The position numbers and the translations under genes are program-made. DNA of 64,000 nucleotides from an uncultured Sphingobium sp. GTDB taxonomy: Bacteria; Pseudomonadota; Alphaproteobacteria; Sphingomonadales; Sphingomonadaceae. Location of the stretch: NCBI GenBank assembly GCA_946885845.1, contig CAMPHJ010000002.1, forward strand, positions 1 to 64,000. Direction: 5' to 3'. Positions 44,727 through 53,647 of this stretch are shown piece by piece. Numbering within the stretch: the first letter of the stretch is position 1; the number at the start of each line of letters is the position of its first letter. The notes below the pieces were generated by a model, which had not been told where the DNA came from, ran no database searches, and worked only from the letters and a program-made list of their open reading frames with translations.

Positions 44727-44993
44727 ATGATGCGTTACTTCCTGCACATCGAAGATGGATCGGAGCGGATCGTTGATGAAGAAGGCAGCGATCTTGCCGA
44801 TCTTGCCGCGGCGCGTGAGGAAGCCCTGGCGTCGGCTCGCCAGCTTTGGGCAGAGGCGATGATCGAACAGCGGGACCTCAGTCAGCGACGATTCCTTGTT
44901 ATGGATGGTGCGGGCGCGTGCCTGCTTATCGTCCCCTTTTCAGATGCCCTGCCGATCGGCTTGCGACGACGCCTCCGTGCCGACGGTGGTTAA
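44727..44993 (+). CDS. DUF6894 family protein
   Basis: 88 residues: MMRYFLHIEDGSERIVDEEG, SDLADLAAAREEALASARQL and CLLIVPFSDALPIGLRRRL. Small beta-alpha protein of unknown function common downstream of Crp regulators in sphingomonads and rhizobia. It is the intact relative of the broken gene at 42749. Confidence 0.75.
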   Translation: MMRYFLHIEDGSERIVDEEGSDLADLAAAREEALASARQLWAEAMIEQRDLSQRRFLVMDGAGACLLIVPFSDALPIGLRRRLRADGG

Positions 44994-45648
44994 GTCTCGG
45001 GTTTTGCAACGATTTGGGGTAGTGGATTTTGCTCACCAATAGCGGCCCGCATGGCGTTAAAGGGCTATGTGGCGAAGAAGGGTAGCAACGCCATCATAGA
45101 TCGCGTTGGCTGGCTGCCTGCAAAGATCGGCCACATCGTTCCGATCCCGGGCAAGCCCGAACCTCGTTCTAAGGTCCTCCTAACCGCCGCGGCATTGCTG
45201 ATGGCCGGCAGTCGCTGTGGAGCGTGGCGCAAGCCTGATAACCCTAGCCATCGCTGTGTTGCAGCGCTTGATCGGGAGGCGGAACGGCCGCCTCCTGAAG
45301 CGACAGTGACGGCTAAGCGACCGATTGGGGGCGCAACACCGATCGTCCGATTCGTAAAGCGCGGTCGGCGGCTTCTGGCAAGAGGGGCGCTCATGACCGG
45401 ATGGACGAATGGCTTGGATTGGTCGGACAGTGCGCGCGCGAAAGGCAGCAATCCCCGAATCTCGGCTCCGGACCGGAAATTCGCCTATCGGCCCAGTTGC
45501 AGTCACTGTGTGTGGCCAGTCCGGCGAGCGCTGAGTGTCGAGTATCGGCAAAGAACCTGCCGCTTTGAACGTCGGCGGGGAACAACGGCTTCGTCCCAGG
45601 GTCCGAGTCCGAGTTCGGCTCCTCGTCGCCGGCGAGGAGCCGATGAGC
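44994..45648. other. gene-free region before the integrase
   Basis: About 655 bases. The open frames on both strands have no ribosome sites or family traits. A string CCTGCCGCTTTGAACGTCGG near 45555 resembles other decayed intergenic strings in the window (around 330 and 35580). A strong hairpin ends this region (45616-45642). Confidence 0.35.
45616..45642. repeat. perfect 10-bp hairpin just past the integrase stop
   Basis: CGGCTCCTCG and CGAGGAGCCG flank a seven-base loop TCGCCGG, six bases beyond the stop of the minus-strand integrase. There is no T-run. It may be a terminator without U-tract or a structured recombination site of the integrase. Confidence 0.5.
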
Positions 45649-46281
45649 TCAAATTTCAGTGTTCTCGGCAAGGGCGAGCGCATCTTCCACGTCGATCCCG
45701 AGATAGCGAACTGTATTCTCGATCTTGCTATGTCCTAGAAGAATCTGGACAGCGCGCAGATTGCCGGTCGCCCTGTAGATGATCGATGCCTTCGTTCGCC
45801 GAAGTGAATGGGTGCCATAGTCGCTTCGCATCAAGCCGACCCCCGTTACCCATTCATCTACGAGCCGGGCATATTGGCGGGTACTGAGATGGCCGTTGTG
45901 GTCTACACGACTGGGAAAGACATAATCGTCCACCGTGCCGCCTCGACGTTCAAGCCATGCCAATAGGCTGGTCCGTGCGTCTGGCAGCAGTTCGAACTGA
46001 ACAGGTCGACCCGTCTTTTGCTGCATCACGATTGCGCGCGTCCGTATCTGCCCACCGCTGACAAGGTCACCGATTTTCATCCGAACGAGATCGCAACCGC
46101 GCAGCTTGCTGTCGATCGCGAGATCGAACAGCGCCCGGTCTCGCAGGCGCCGCCCCTGATTGAGGTAAAATCGGATTTCCCATATCTGCTTCGGTTTCAG
46201 GGCACGCTTGGCGCCGATCGTCCTTCCCGCATTCCAGACCTGACGTTTGGCGGCAGTGGGTTCGGTTTCAGGCATCTCCAT
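45649..46281 (-). CDS. tyrosine-type recombinase/integrase (short form)
   Basis: 210 residues. It is a catalytic domain with almost no core-binding domain: FDLAIDSKLRGCDLVRMKIG (first Arg), a Lys-bearing QQKTGRPVQFEL, GTHSLRRTKASIIY (HxxR), LLGHSKIENTVRYLG (His and the Tyr nucleophile). ATG at 46281 has GGAG seven bases upstream. Short integrases of this type are frequent in alphaproteobacterial plasmids and islands. It could have moved neighbouring segments; its own att sites are not identified. Confidence 0.85.
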   Translation of the reverse strand: MEMPETEPTAAKRQVWNAGRTIGAKRALKPKQIWEIRFYLNQGRRLRDRALFDLAIDSKLRGCDLVRMKIGDLVSGGQIRTRAIVMQQKTGRPVQFELLPDARTSLLAWLERRGGTVDDYVFPSRVDHNGHLSTRQYARLVDEWVTGVGLMRSDYGTHSLRRTKASIIYRATGNLRAVQILLGHSKIENTVRYLGIDVEDALALAENTEI

Positions 46282-46505
46282 GATTGTTCTCCAATTGGCC
46301 AAAATTGGCTACCTGAAGAACGTCTGCCGGCTCAATCGGTAAATTCCTTCAAGGCTCGTGCAGACCAGATATGGCCCTTCGCTGCCTTCGCCATAGACGT
46401 CCGCTCCCGTAAAAACCGGACATAGCAGCCTCGGTAACGGTGCGCATTGGCGATCAGGATTTTACGCCCAGGCCGGGCCGCCGCTGCCGATAATGTGCAA
46501 AGCAT

Positions 46506-46997
46506 CTGCTCCCTATCGCCAAAAATCTGCACGTTGACCGTCAGGACCAGCGCCTCGACATTGCATGCTTCCGCTCGTCGGCGCAGTTCCTGCCAGATCT
46601 CGTCCGGCCCGAACAAGTACAGCTGCCACCAGTGGCGGAGGCCCGGGATGGTCGCGATGTCCTACATGGTGCTCTGAGTGAAGGGTATTCCTACCTTAGC
46701 GGCGCCTTGTGCCAGCATCATATCACCATATCGGCGGAAGAGGCCGTTCAGTCCGGTCGGCGCAATGGCCAGCGGCATCGGCGTATTCTGCGCAGAATCG
46801 GCCCCTCCAGCGTTCGGCCACCACAATTGACCAGTTGGCGCGGCATGAACCGCCAGTCTGCAAAAGCCGCGCGCCAGCGTCGCCTCATCTTCCGCCCCGC
46901 GTTTCAGATATTCCAGGACGAATCCGGGCATCAGCCTGTACGCGCGTGCAGATCGCCGATCGGCTTCACGCGGGAAAGATTGGCGCCAGCGTAACAA
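46506..46997 (-). pseudogene. N-terminal part of an FMN-dependent alpha-hydroxyacid dehydrogenase
   Basis: Frame one: LMPGFVLEYLKRGAEDEATLA; a shifted internal stretch reads FADWRFMPRQLVNCGGRTLE and GPILRR; frame one returns with MPLAIAPTGLNGLFRRYGDM, QGAAKVGIPFTQSTM, then TAG in place of Ser, then DIATIPGLRHWWQLYLFGPD, EALVLTVNVQIFGDRE. This is the first ~170 residues of a LldD/mandelate-dehydrogenase-type enzyme, with two compensating frameshifts and an amber codon. The rest, including the catalytic His, is missing. Confidence 0.75.
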
Positions 46998-47156
46998 CGG
47001 CGACGAAGCGTTCGGCCGGATGCGAGCCCGCTCTGCCGCGCTGACCTGAAATCACCCGTGCCTTGCGACCGACCCAGCGGCTCATGGGTTCCTCGTGCGA
47101 CGTCAGTGGTGGGAACATCGGCACGCGCCGATGCATTTGCCAGCATGCCCTTTAAC

Positions 47157-48191
47157 ATGTCGCAACTGCCGCTCTGGGCCGTCGGAGCAATTTTCTTATG
47201 TGCCGCGATCATCGTGTGGGGAGCAGGAACCAGGCTTTCCTCCCACGTCGATGCGATCGGAAAGAAGTTGCAGATCGGCCCTGCCTTTGCAGGCATGCTG
47301 CTTCTGGGCGGGATCACTTCTCTGCCAGAACTCGCGACGGTCACGACATCGTCCTGGGCGGGCCATGCGCCGCTCGCGGTCAACAATCTGCTCGGTAGCG
47401 CGGCGGTCAATATCTTGCTGCTGGCAGTCGCAGACATTGTGTTCGGCCGGGGCGCATTAACCAGTTTCGTCGCCAAGCCGGCGACGCTGATGCAGGGCCT
47501 GCTGGGCATGATGCTGCTGGGCTTGGTGGCGATCATCGTCGTGAGTGGCGACTATCCGCTGTTCGGCGTGGGGATAGGTAGCATTGTGGTCGCGCTGGGT
47601 GCATTGCTGGCCATCCGCGTCGCGGCGAGCTTTGAGCAACGAAAGGTGTGGCAGCCCGCGGAGGATGCCGAGGGGGACGATGGGGGCTGCAAGGAAAAGG
47701 AGGGACGGGAAACGCGCTCACTGCGCCGCATGATCCTTGTCACGGCGGGCCTGGGACTTCTGATCCTGCTTGCAGGGGCCGCCCTATCGCGATCGGCGGA
47801 CGCTATCTCGGCCCGGACTGGCATTTCTTCAGGCATGATCGGATTTGTCCTGGTCTCATTCGCGACCTCTCTGCCGGAGTTAAGTTCGATCATCGCGGCG
47901 GTGCGAGAACGGCGGTATGAACTCGCCGTCGGTGACATTTTCGGCACCAATCTCTTCAACCTCATGCTGCTCCTGCTAGCCGACGCCGTCGCCTCCGGCG
48001 GGCCGGTGCTTGGGAATGCGGGGGTATTCGAAGCACTGGGCGCACTTTTGGCTCTTCTGATGACAGGCTGCTTCACAGTCGGATTGTTGGAACGGAAGAA
48101 TCGTACGGTATGGCGCATGGGCTATGATGCAGCAGGGGCTCTTCTCCTGTTCAGCAGCGGCATGCTGGTGATGGCGCGATTTGGGGAATGA
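47157..48191 (+). CDS. CaCA-family sodium/calcium-type antiporter
   Basis: 344 residues from MSQLPLWAVGAIFLCAAIIV, with two inverted five-helix repeats. The alpha-1 motif is GGITSLPELATVTTSS with NNLLGSAAVNILLL; the alpha-2 motif is VSFATSLPELSSII with GDIFGTNLFNLML. A charged cytoplasmic loop (AEDAEGDDGGCKEKEGRE) separates them. It exports Ca2+ or a related cation in exchange for Na+ or H+. No good ribosome site helps fix the start; ATG at 47145 or GTG at 47058 are alternatives. Confidence 0.82.
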   Translation: MSQLPLWAVGAIFLCAAIIVWGAGTRLSSHVDAIGKKLQIGPAFAGMLLLGGITSLPELATVTTSSWAGHAPLAVNNLLGSAAVNILLLAVADIVFGRGALTSFVAKPATLMQGLLGMMLLGLVAIIVVSGDYPLFGVGIGSIVVALGALLAIRVAASFEQRKVWQPAEDAEGDDGGCKEKEGRETRSLRRMILVTAGLGLLILLAGAALSRSADAISARTGISSGMIGFVLVSFATSLPELSSIIAAVRERRYELAVGDIFGTNLFNLMLLLLADAVASGGPVLGNAGVFEALGALLALLMTGCFTVGLLERKNRTVWRMGYDAAGALLLFSSGMLVMARFGE

Positions 48192-48321
48192 GCATCCACA
48201 GCCTTTTAGGTTGTTGCCCTGGCAGGCCATTGAAGAAGTGGATGGTGGTTGGACGTGATTCACTCTGGCGAGGTTGTAATCTGAAGCTGCAAGGATGCAT
48301 GGAGCGGACGGGGACGGGCGT

Positions 48322-48420
48322 TCGCCGGCTGCTCCTGAGTGATCATTTCAACGCCGATGATACGCTGATCGAAGTCCGGGCCTGTATGAAGAGCTTCCGA
48401 CTGCGGGACGACGACAGTTC
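48322..48420 (+). mobile_element. scrap of an IS5/IS1182-type transposase
   Basis: A short frame reads RLLLSDHFNADDTLIEVRAC, MKSFRLRDDDS. This echoes the transposase wording LLSDEHFSVDGTLIEAWASMKSFRPKDG around the first catalytic Asp. Only ~33 residues survive; the rest of 48192-48500 shows nothing. Confidence 0.55.
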
Positions 48421-48500
48421 TGGAACTCATCGCCTCACCGCCGCGAAGGAAGGTGAGAGACGTCAGGCGAACGTGGGGACCCGCTAAAGCCTGCGGACGC

Positions 48501-48872
48501 CTAGACCAACAGCCAGATTCCCAAGGCGAGCGCCGAGGTTGCGATCGTCAACATCCAGGCGAGCATGCGAATGCGCATCGGTGACAGGGCGGCCACCTTG
48601 TGTGCCTCCAAATGGCTGATGATCCTGCATGCGCGGCGCTCTGCTGACAAAAACAAGAAGATGGCGATGAGCAGGAACGCAGTCGCAATCGCCTTGGCAA
48701 TCCATACCGGTTCGAGGGTTCGGAAGAATGCGTTGAACCCCAGTCCCAGGCCGACCGCCCCCATCCCGGTTCTGACCCAGCCGGCAAAGCTCCGTTCATG
48801 GGCGAGAACGGTACGGTCCTCGGCCAGGTCGGTCCTTGCCTCAGCCAGTTCGCCACGTTCTTCGGCGCTCAT
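48501..48872 (-). CDS. DUF202 (YidH-like) membrane protein
   Basis: 123 residues: RTDLAEDRTVLAHERSFAGW, VRTGMGAVGLGLGFNAFF (the DUF202 signature of acidic helix, ERT/ER and first span), then IAKAIATAFLLIAIFLFL and MLTIATSALALGIWLLV. Three membrane spans. Function unknown; similar domains occur in YidH/YidG. The ATG at 48872 overlaps the stop of the DUF421 gene by four bases. Confidence 0.8.
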   Translation of the reverse strand: MSAEERGELAEARTDLAEDRTVLAHERSFAGWVRTGMGAVGLGLGFNAFFRTLEPVWIAKAIATAFLLIAIFLFLSAERRACRIISHLEAHKVAALSPMRIRMLAWMLTIATSALALGIWLLV

Positions 48873-49384
48873 GCGCGGGGCCTTTCGAGTGGGCGTAGCG
48901 CCGAACGGTTCCCGGCACGCGCGCTGGAGATGACGCTTAAACTGCCGTCGGTTTCCAGCACGACCGCAGCTACATCGTCGACATCGCCCAGACCCGCAGA
49001 CCGCACCGCGCAATATATCTCGGTCTCGGTCACCCGCTCCCTGCGAAGCGCGCCCCGGTCAATCGCGCCGTCCGATAACAGCACCCGCGCCTCCGACTTC
49101 ACAAGACGCTCAGCCCAGGCATAGTGTATGGCCAAGGACGCGATGACGAATTGGAGCAAGACGAGGACAGCGAATGCGACCACGCCTTCCGCCAAAGCGA
49201 CATCGTTGGTGAGAAGAATGGTTGCCAGCGTCGATCCCAGCGCAATCGTCACCACGAGATCGAAGGCGTTCATCTTGGCAAGGGTCCGTTTGCCGCTGAT
49301 GCGTAGAATCGTGATCAAGGCGAGGTAGGCCGAAGAGCCCAGCAACACGACCCTGAGGAGTCCGGAAAAACTGTCGAAGAGCAT
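48869..49384 (-). CDS. DUF421 (YetF-like) membrane protein
   Basis: 171 residues. Three N-terminal spans (VVLLGSSAYLALITILRISG, NAFDLVVTIALGSTLATIL, GVVAFAVLVLLQFVIASLAI) with GKRTLAKMNAFDLV typical of the family, then a cytoplasmic domain with LLSDGAIDRGALRRERVTET and VAAVVLETDGSLSVI. YetF-type proteins form membrane tetramers of unknown substrate. It forms a two-gene unit with the DUF202 gene. Confidence 0.85.
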   Translation of the reverse strand: MLFDSFSGLLRVVLLGSSAYLALITILRISGKRTLAKMNAFDLVVTIALGSTLATILLTNDVALAEGVVAFAVLVLLQFVIASLAIHYAWAERLVKSEARVLLSDGAIDRGALRRERVTETEIYCAVRSAGLGDVDDVAAVVLETDGSLSVISSARAGNRSALRPLERPRA

Positions 49385-49442
49385 GTCATTCTCCTATGGG
49401 CAATCCAGCAGTGGCGATCCGCGTCAACCCGAACCGACACGT

Positions 49443-49727
49443 TCAGATCAGCACGGCAACGAACCCCTGCCAGAGGATCGCGATGGCGCTGATCAGAACG
49501 CCCCATAGCGCCACGACCCTTGCCCATCGGCCTGCGGCGTCCGAATGCCGACCCCGCCACGTGCGAAGCCCTACCAGACCGAGGATCGCCAGGCACGCGA
49601 CCGTCAGGACGATCGTCAAGCCGCGCGCCAGGTCCGTAGTCAGGAAGATACTGCCGACTGCATAGAGGGCGAAGAAGTGTAGCGCCCAGACGATCAATCC
49701 ACCCAGCAACGTGACCCAGGTTCGCAT
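49443..49727 (-). CDS. three-span membrane protein after the oxidase operon
   Basis: 94 residues: MRTWVTLLGGLIVWALHFFA, LTIVLTVACLAILGLVGLRT and VVALWGVLISAIAILWQGFV are three hydrophobic stretches. It starts two bases after the ctaD-E stop, so it is the last gene of the caa3 oxidase operon. The family is not known to me; a small subunit IV-like role is possible. Confidence 0.65.
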   Translation of the reverse strand: MRTWVTLLGGLIVWALHFFALYAVGSIFLTTDLARGLTIVLTVACLAILGLVGLRTWRGRHSDAAGRWARVVALWGVLISAIAILWQGFVAVLI

Positions 49728-49729
49728 CC

Positions 49730-52261
49730 TCACCCCCCTATTGCGCGGGTGAGAACCGTCGTCAGCGCCCCCTGACCTGCAGCATAGACGACGAAAAGGA
49801 CGCACAGGTCGAGACTGTTGTTGCGGGGGCGCACGATCATGCCGCGGCTGTTTCGGGCTGAGATATAGCCGGCCATCAACAGGCCGATGAATGCGAGCAG
49901 CGCCTGGAGTGTCAGCAGCATATAGACGATCGCGCCCTGGCCGCTCGCATCCGGCTTCAACCCGGATGCTTGCCAGAAGGCGATATCTGTACCGACCGCT
50001 GCCGCAAGCGCGACCGCCCCTACCAGGAACAATAAACCGGGGGTCCACAGCCGGGTCGCCTCTCGCGCGAGCATCACGCGCGACCAGAGTGCGGCCCCCG
50101 CAGCCAGCGCATAGAGTGGCAACGCGACCGCCGCGCCCTCCCATCCGGCCGGGGCGGTCCAGAAAGAGGGCTGGACGCCATAAAGGTAGAGAAAGCTGAA
50201 CACCGCCATCGCGAAGATCATCCCGATGACGATCAGCAGGATCACCATCGCCCACCAGCCATGCGTGCGTGGCCCGGTGACATAGGTGGGTAGCATGATG
50301 CCAGCGCCGACATCGACCTGTTCCTCCTTCACCACCCGATCGGTGTCCCAGAGCCAGCGCAGAGTGCAAAGGGTCGCAAGAACGCCGGACGCGAAGCCGG
50401 GGGTGTAGGCCTGCACTGTCAGCAGCAGGAAGAAACCAGCGGTAAAGATGGCAGCAAGTAATGGCCAGGGCGACGGGCCGGGCATGATCTGGAGATATTC
50501 GGGCTCGGCGCGCAGCGGGCTGGTGATGAGCGTCTCGCGCAGACCGGTCGGCGCGTTGGGGAGCAGGTAGCGGCCCTGTTCCACGTCGTCGCAGATATGG
50601 GGATCGTCCCACAACGGCTCGCGGCTGCGCACCACCGGGATGCTGCGGCTCGAATAAAGGCCGGTGGGCAACCATTCGAGCGTGCCGCCGCCATAGACAT
50701 TGCCCGCATCGTCATCGACGGTGAAACGGAAGTTGCGCGCCAGATCGATCAGGAACAGCAGCACGCCCGCCGCCAGCAGGAAGGCGCCGACAGTCGAGAT
50801 CATGTTGGTGACTTCCCAGTCGCGTCCGGGAAGGTAGGTGTAGACGCGTCGCGGCATGCCCATCAGGCCGGTGAGATGCATCGGCAGAAAGGTCACCTGC
50901 ATGCCTGTGAACATCAGCCAGAATGCCCATTTGCCGAGCCGTTCGCTGAGTGCCCGGCTGCTGGTCATCCCCGTCCAGTAATAGAAGGCGGCGAACAGCG
51001 GGAACACCATCCCGCCGATCAGGACATAATGGAGATGCGCCACGATGAAATAGCTGTCATGCGCCTGCCAGTCGAAAGGCACCATTGCCACCATCACCCC
51101 CGTCAGCCCGCCGATGACGAAGGTGACGAGGCCTCCTATCACAAACAGGGTCGGCACATTGTAGCGCGGCCTGCCGACTGCGAAGGTTGCGATCCACGAA
51201 AACACCTGGATGCCCGCAGGCACGCTCACCGCCATGCTTGCGGCCGAGAAATAACCGACCGAAATATTGGGCATGCCGGTGGTGAACATATGATGCGCCC
51301 ACACGCCAAAGCTGATGAACCCGGTCGCGAGAAAGGCGAGGACGATCAGCGAATGTCCGACCAAGGACGTGCGCGCCAGCCCCGCCACCATCATCGAGAC
51401 CAAGCCCGAGGCGGGGAGGAAAATGATGTATACCTCGGGATGGCCGAAGAACCAGAACAGGTGCTGCCACAGCAGCGCATCGCCGCCACGCGTCGGATCG
51501 AAGAAGGGCCAATTGAACGCCCGCTCGATCTCGAGAAGGAGGGTGCCGAGGATGACGGCGGGGAAGGCGATGATGATCATCACTGCCATCACCAGCATCG
51601 CCCAGGCATAGACGGGCATTTTATCGAGGCTCATCCCCGGCGCGCGGGTGCGCAAAACACCGACGATAATCTCGATCGCCCCGGCGATCGCCGAAATCTC
51701 GATGAAGCCGATTCCCAGCAGCCAGAAATCGGCGTTGATGCCGGGCGAGTAGGTCAGGCTGGTATAGGGCGGATACATGAACCAGCCACCATCGGGAGCA
51801 AGGCCGACGAACAGCGAGGCAAAGAAGCATAAACCGCCGACGAAATAGGCCCAGAAGGCATAGGCCGAAAGGCGCGGGAAGGGCAGATCGCGCGCCGACA
51901 GCATCTGGGGCAGCAGCATCACCCCGATCGCTTCGACCATTGGCACGGCGAACAGGAACATCATCACCGTGCCATGCATGGTGAAGAATTGGTTGTAGGT
52001 CTCTTGCGGAAGGATGCCCTGCAACGGCAGCGCAAGCTGCACGCGCATCACGAGCGCGAGAATGCCGGCGAGCAGGAAGAACAGGAACGCGGTCGCGACA
52101 TAGAAGAAGCCGACATAATTATTGTTGACCGCCGTCAGCAGACCCCAGCCCTTTGGCGCGGCCCAGATGCGCTTCAATTCCTCGACTTCGCCCTCAGGGC
52201 GGGCTTCACGGGTCGGAAACCGGTTGAGCAGCGCCGGGTCGAACCCGGTTTCCGAGATCAT
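49730..52261 (-). CDS. ctaD: cytochrome c oxidase subunits I+III fused
   Basis: 843 residues. Residues 1-~560 are subunit I: MHGTVMMFLFAVPMVEAIGV (haem a His), LFWFFGHPEVYIIFLPASG (CuB His with cross-linked Tyr), WAHHMFTTGM (CuB His pair) and DSYFIVAHLHYVLIGGMVFP (haem a3/a His). From ~620 a second set of about seven spans is subunit III-like (YVTGPRTHGWWAMVILLIVI). Fusion of I and III is known in some caa3/ba-type oxidases. The proton-pumping enzyme reduces O2 at the inner membrane. The start overlaps the coxB stop by four bases. Confidence 0.93.
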   Translation of the reverse strand: MISETGFDPALLNRFPTREARPEGEVEELKRIWAAPKGWGLLTAVNNNYVGFFYVATAFLFFLLAGILALVMRVQLALPLQGILPQETYNQFFTMHGTVMMFLFAVPMVEAIGVMLLPQMLSARDLPFPRLSAYAFWAYFVGGLCFFASLFVGLAPDGGWFMYPPYTSLTYSPGINADFWLLGIGFIEISAIAGAIEIIVGVLRTRAPGMSLDKMPVYAWAMLVMAVMIIIAFPAVILGTLLLEIERAFNWPFFDPTRGGDALLWQHLFWFFGHPEVYIIFLPASGLVSMMVAGLARTSLVGHSLIVLAFLATGFISFGVWAHHMFTTGMPNISVGYFSAASMAVSVPAGIQVFSWIATFAVGRPRYNVPTLFVIGGLVTFVIGGLTGVMVAMVPFDWQAHDSYFIVAHLHYVLIGGMVFPLFAAFYYWTGMTSSRALSERLGKWAFWLMFTGMQVTFLPMHLTGLMGMPRRVYTYLPGRDWEVTNMISTVGAFLLAAGVLLFLIDLARNFRFTVDDDAGNVYGGGTLEWLPTGLYSSRSIPVVRSREPLWDDPHICDDVEQGRYLLPNAPTGLRETLITSPLRAEPEYLQIMPGPSPWPLLAAIFTAGFFLLLTVQAYTPGFASGVLATLCTLRWLWDTDRVVKEEQVDVGAGIMLPTYVTGPRTHGWWAMVILLIVIGMIFAMAVFSFLYLYGVQPSFWTAPAGWEGAAVALPLYALAAGAALWSRVMLAREATRLWTPGLLFLVGAVALAAAVGTDIAFWQASGLKPDASGQGAIVYMLLTLQALLAFIGLLMAGYISARNSRGMIVRPRNNSLDLCVLFVVYAAGQGALTTVLTRAIGG

Positions 52262-53187
52262 TTCTGCGCCTCAAGATAGGCGGCCAGCGTCGTCAGTTCC
52301 TGCGCCGACAGCATCTTGTAGGGCGGCATGCGGTTGCCCGGCTTGATCGCCTGGCTGTCGCCGATCCAGCCCATCATTGTGCCGGGATTATTGGGCAGGA
52401 TACCCGCTCCGAGCGACCGGCGCGATCCGACATGGGTAAGGTCCGGACCGGCAGTGCCGTTGGCGTCGGTTCCAGCGATTCGGTGACAGGCTGCGCAGCC
52501 GGTCGCGCGGAACAGCGCCGCACCGTCGCCCAACGCCGCCGCGGCGCGCGCGCGCCGGGCTGTCAACCACGCGTCGAACTCAGCTGGCGGATGGGCCACG
52601 ACCACGAAGCCCATCAGGGCATGGGGACCGCCACAATATTCGGCGCATTGCCCGGCATAGACGCCCGGCAGGTCCGCCTGGATCGGCAGCCTGTTGCGCC
52701 GACCCGGAACCATGTCGAGCTTGCCAGACAAGCGCGGCACCCAGAAACTATGGACAACGTCGTTGGATTCCAGCTCGACCAGCACCGGACGACCTGCCGG
52801 GATGTGCAACTCGTTCGCGTCGAGCATGAATGGTTGCCCCTGCGCGTCGAGATAGGCGACGCGCCACCACCACATCTCGCCGGTGATCCGGACGCGCATC
52901 GAATCGGACGGGACCGGCGCGGTAAGATTGCGGGTCAATGACAGACCGTAAATCAACAAAGCCGACAGCACGACGACCGGGAACAGAATGCCGCCCACCC
53001 AGACAATTGTCGGACCACCCAGCCGCGCCTTCAGCGCCCTTCCGCCGAACAGTGCGACCCACAGCGCAACCAACACCACCGCCAACACTGCTACCGCCAT
53101 CGCGATCAGCACCCAGGACAGGGTCGTGATCGAATCCGCATAGGGGCCGGCCGGATCGAAGACCGGGACGATCGAGGCGAAGTCCAT
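52258..53187 (-). CDS. coxB: cytochrome c oxidase subunit II with C-terminal cytochrome c domain
   Basis: 309 residues from MDFASIVPVFDPAGPYADSI. Two N-terminal spans; cupredoxin with HSFWVPRLSGKLDMVPGRRN and the binuclear CuA site QCAEYCGGPHALM; then a cytochrome c domain with ATGCAACHRIAG and distal Met in PGNRMPPYKML. This is the caa3 form, which receives electrons from other cytochromes c. The start at 53187 is one base after the preceding gene's stop. No signal peptide cleavage is evident. Confidence 0.93.
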   Translation of the reverse strand: MDFASIVPVFDPAGPYADSITTLSWVLIAMAVAVLAVVLVALWVALFGGRALKARLGGPTIVWVGGILFPVVVLSALLIYGLSLTRNLTAPVPSDSMRVRITGEMWWWRVAYLDAQGQPFMLDANELHIPAGRPVLVELESNDVVHSFWVPRLSGKLDMVPGRRNRLPIQADLPGVYAGQCAEYCGGPHALMGFVVVAHPPAEFDAWLTARRARAAAALGDGAALFRATGCAACHRIAGTDANGTAGPDLTHVGSRRSLGAGILPNNPGTMMGWIGDSQAIKPGNRMPPYKMLSAQELTTLAAYLEAQK

Positions 53188-53188
53188 C

Positions 53189-53554
53189 CTACCGCTCTCC
53201 GGTCGAATACAGATAGGCGGCGACATCGCGCGCCTCCGCAGGCGTCAGCGGCATCGCGGGCATGGTGGTGCCGGGAAGCGTCGCCGGCGCATCGCGGACA
53301 TAGGCGGCGAGCATGTCGGGCCGGTTGGGCAACCGGCCCGCGATTAGCCCTTGTTCCGCAAAGCCTTCCAACGACGGGCCGCTTTTTCCTTTGGGCCATG
53401 AAATGCCTGGGATGCTATGGCAGGCACCACAGCCAGCGCGCTGGACCGCGACGAGGCCGCGCACCGCACTTGCCTCGGGCATGTGCTGCGTCGCATCGGG
53501 AGAGGGTTTGCACGCCCCCAACATCAACATCGGCAGCAAGGCTGGCAGCAGCAT
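53189..53554 (-). CDS. cytochrome c lipoprotein
   Basis: 121 residues. A lipoprotein signal (MLLPALLPMLMLGACKPSPD, lipobox LGAC) anchors it in a membrane. One haem motif GCGACHSIPG, and PGTTMPAMPLTPAEARDVAA with the Met ligand. First gene of the minus-strand oxidase operon; it probably docks to the oxidase as electron donor. Its ATG (53554) is back to back with plus-strand frames of the dihaem cytochrome gene. Confidence 0.82.
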   Translation of the reverse strand: MLLPALLPMLMLGACKPSPDATQHMPEASAVRGLVAVQRAGCGACHSIPGISWPKGKSGPSLEGFAEQGLIAGRLPNRPDMLAAYVRDAPATLPGTTMPAMPLTPAEARDVAAYLYSTGER

Positions 53555-53647
53555 ATGAGCGTCCGGCAACGATCCCCCTTCCGACTACGCCTCCACAGGC
53601 GTTTCACGTCCGGAACCATCGCCCCATCCTGTCGGTTCCGTGCTGCG

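Noticed and set aside
45051..45782. Long plus-strand frame before and over the integrase end
   Set aside because: Overlaps the antisense of the integrase 3' end and has no recognisable domain.
50597..51832. 411-codon plus-strand frame opposite the oxidase gene
   Set aside because: Antisense to fully conserved CtaD; His/Arg/Glu-rich shadow composition.
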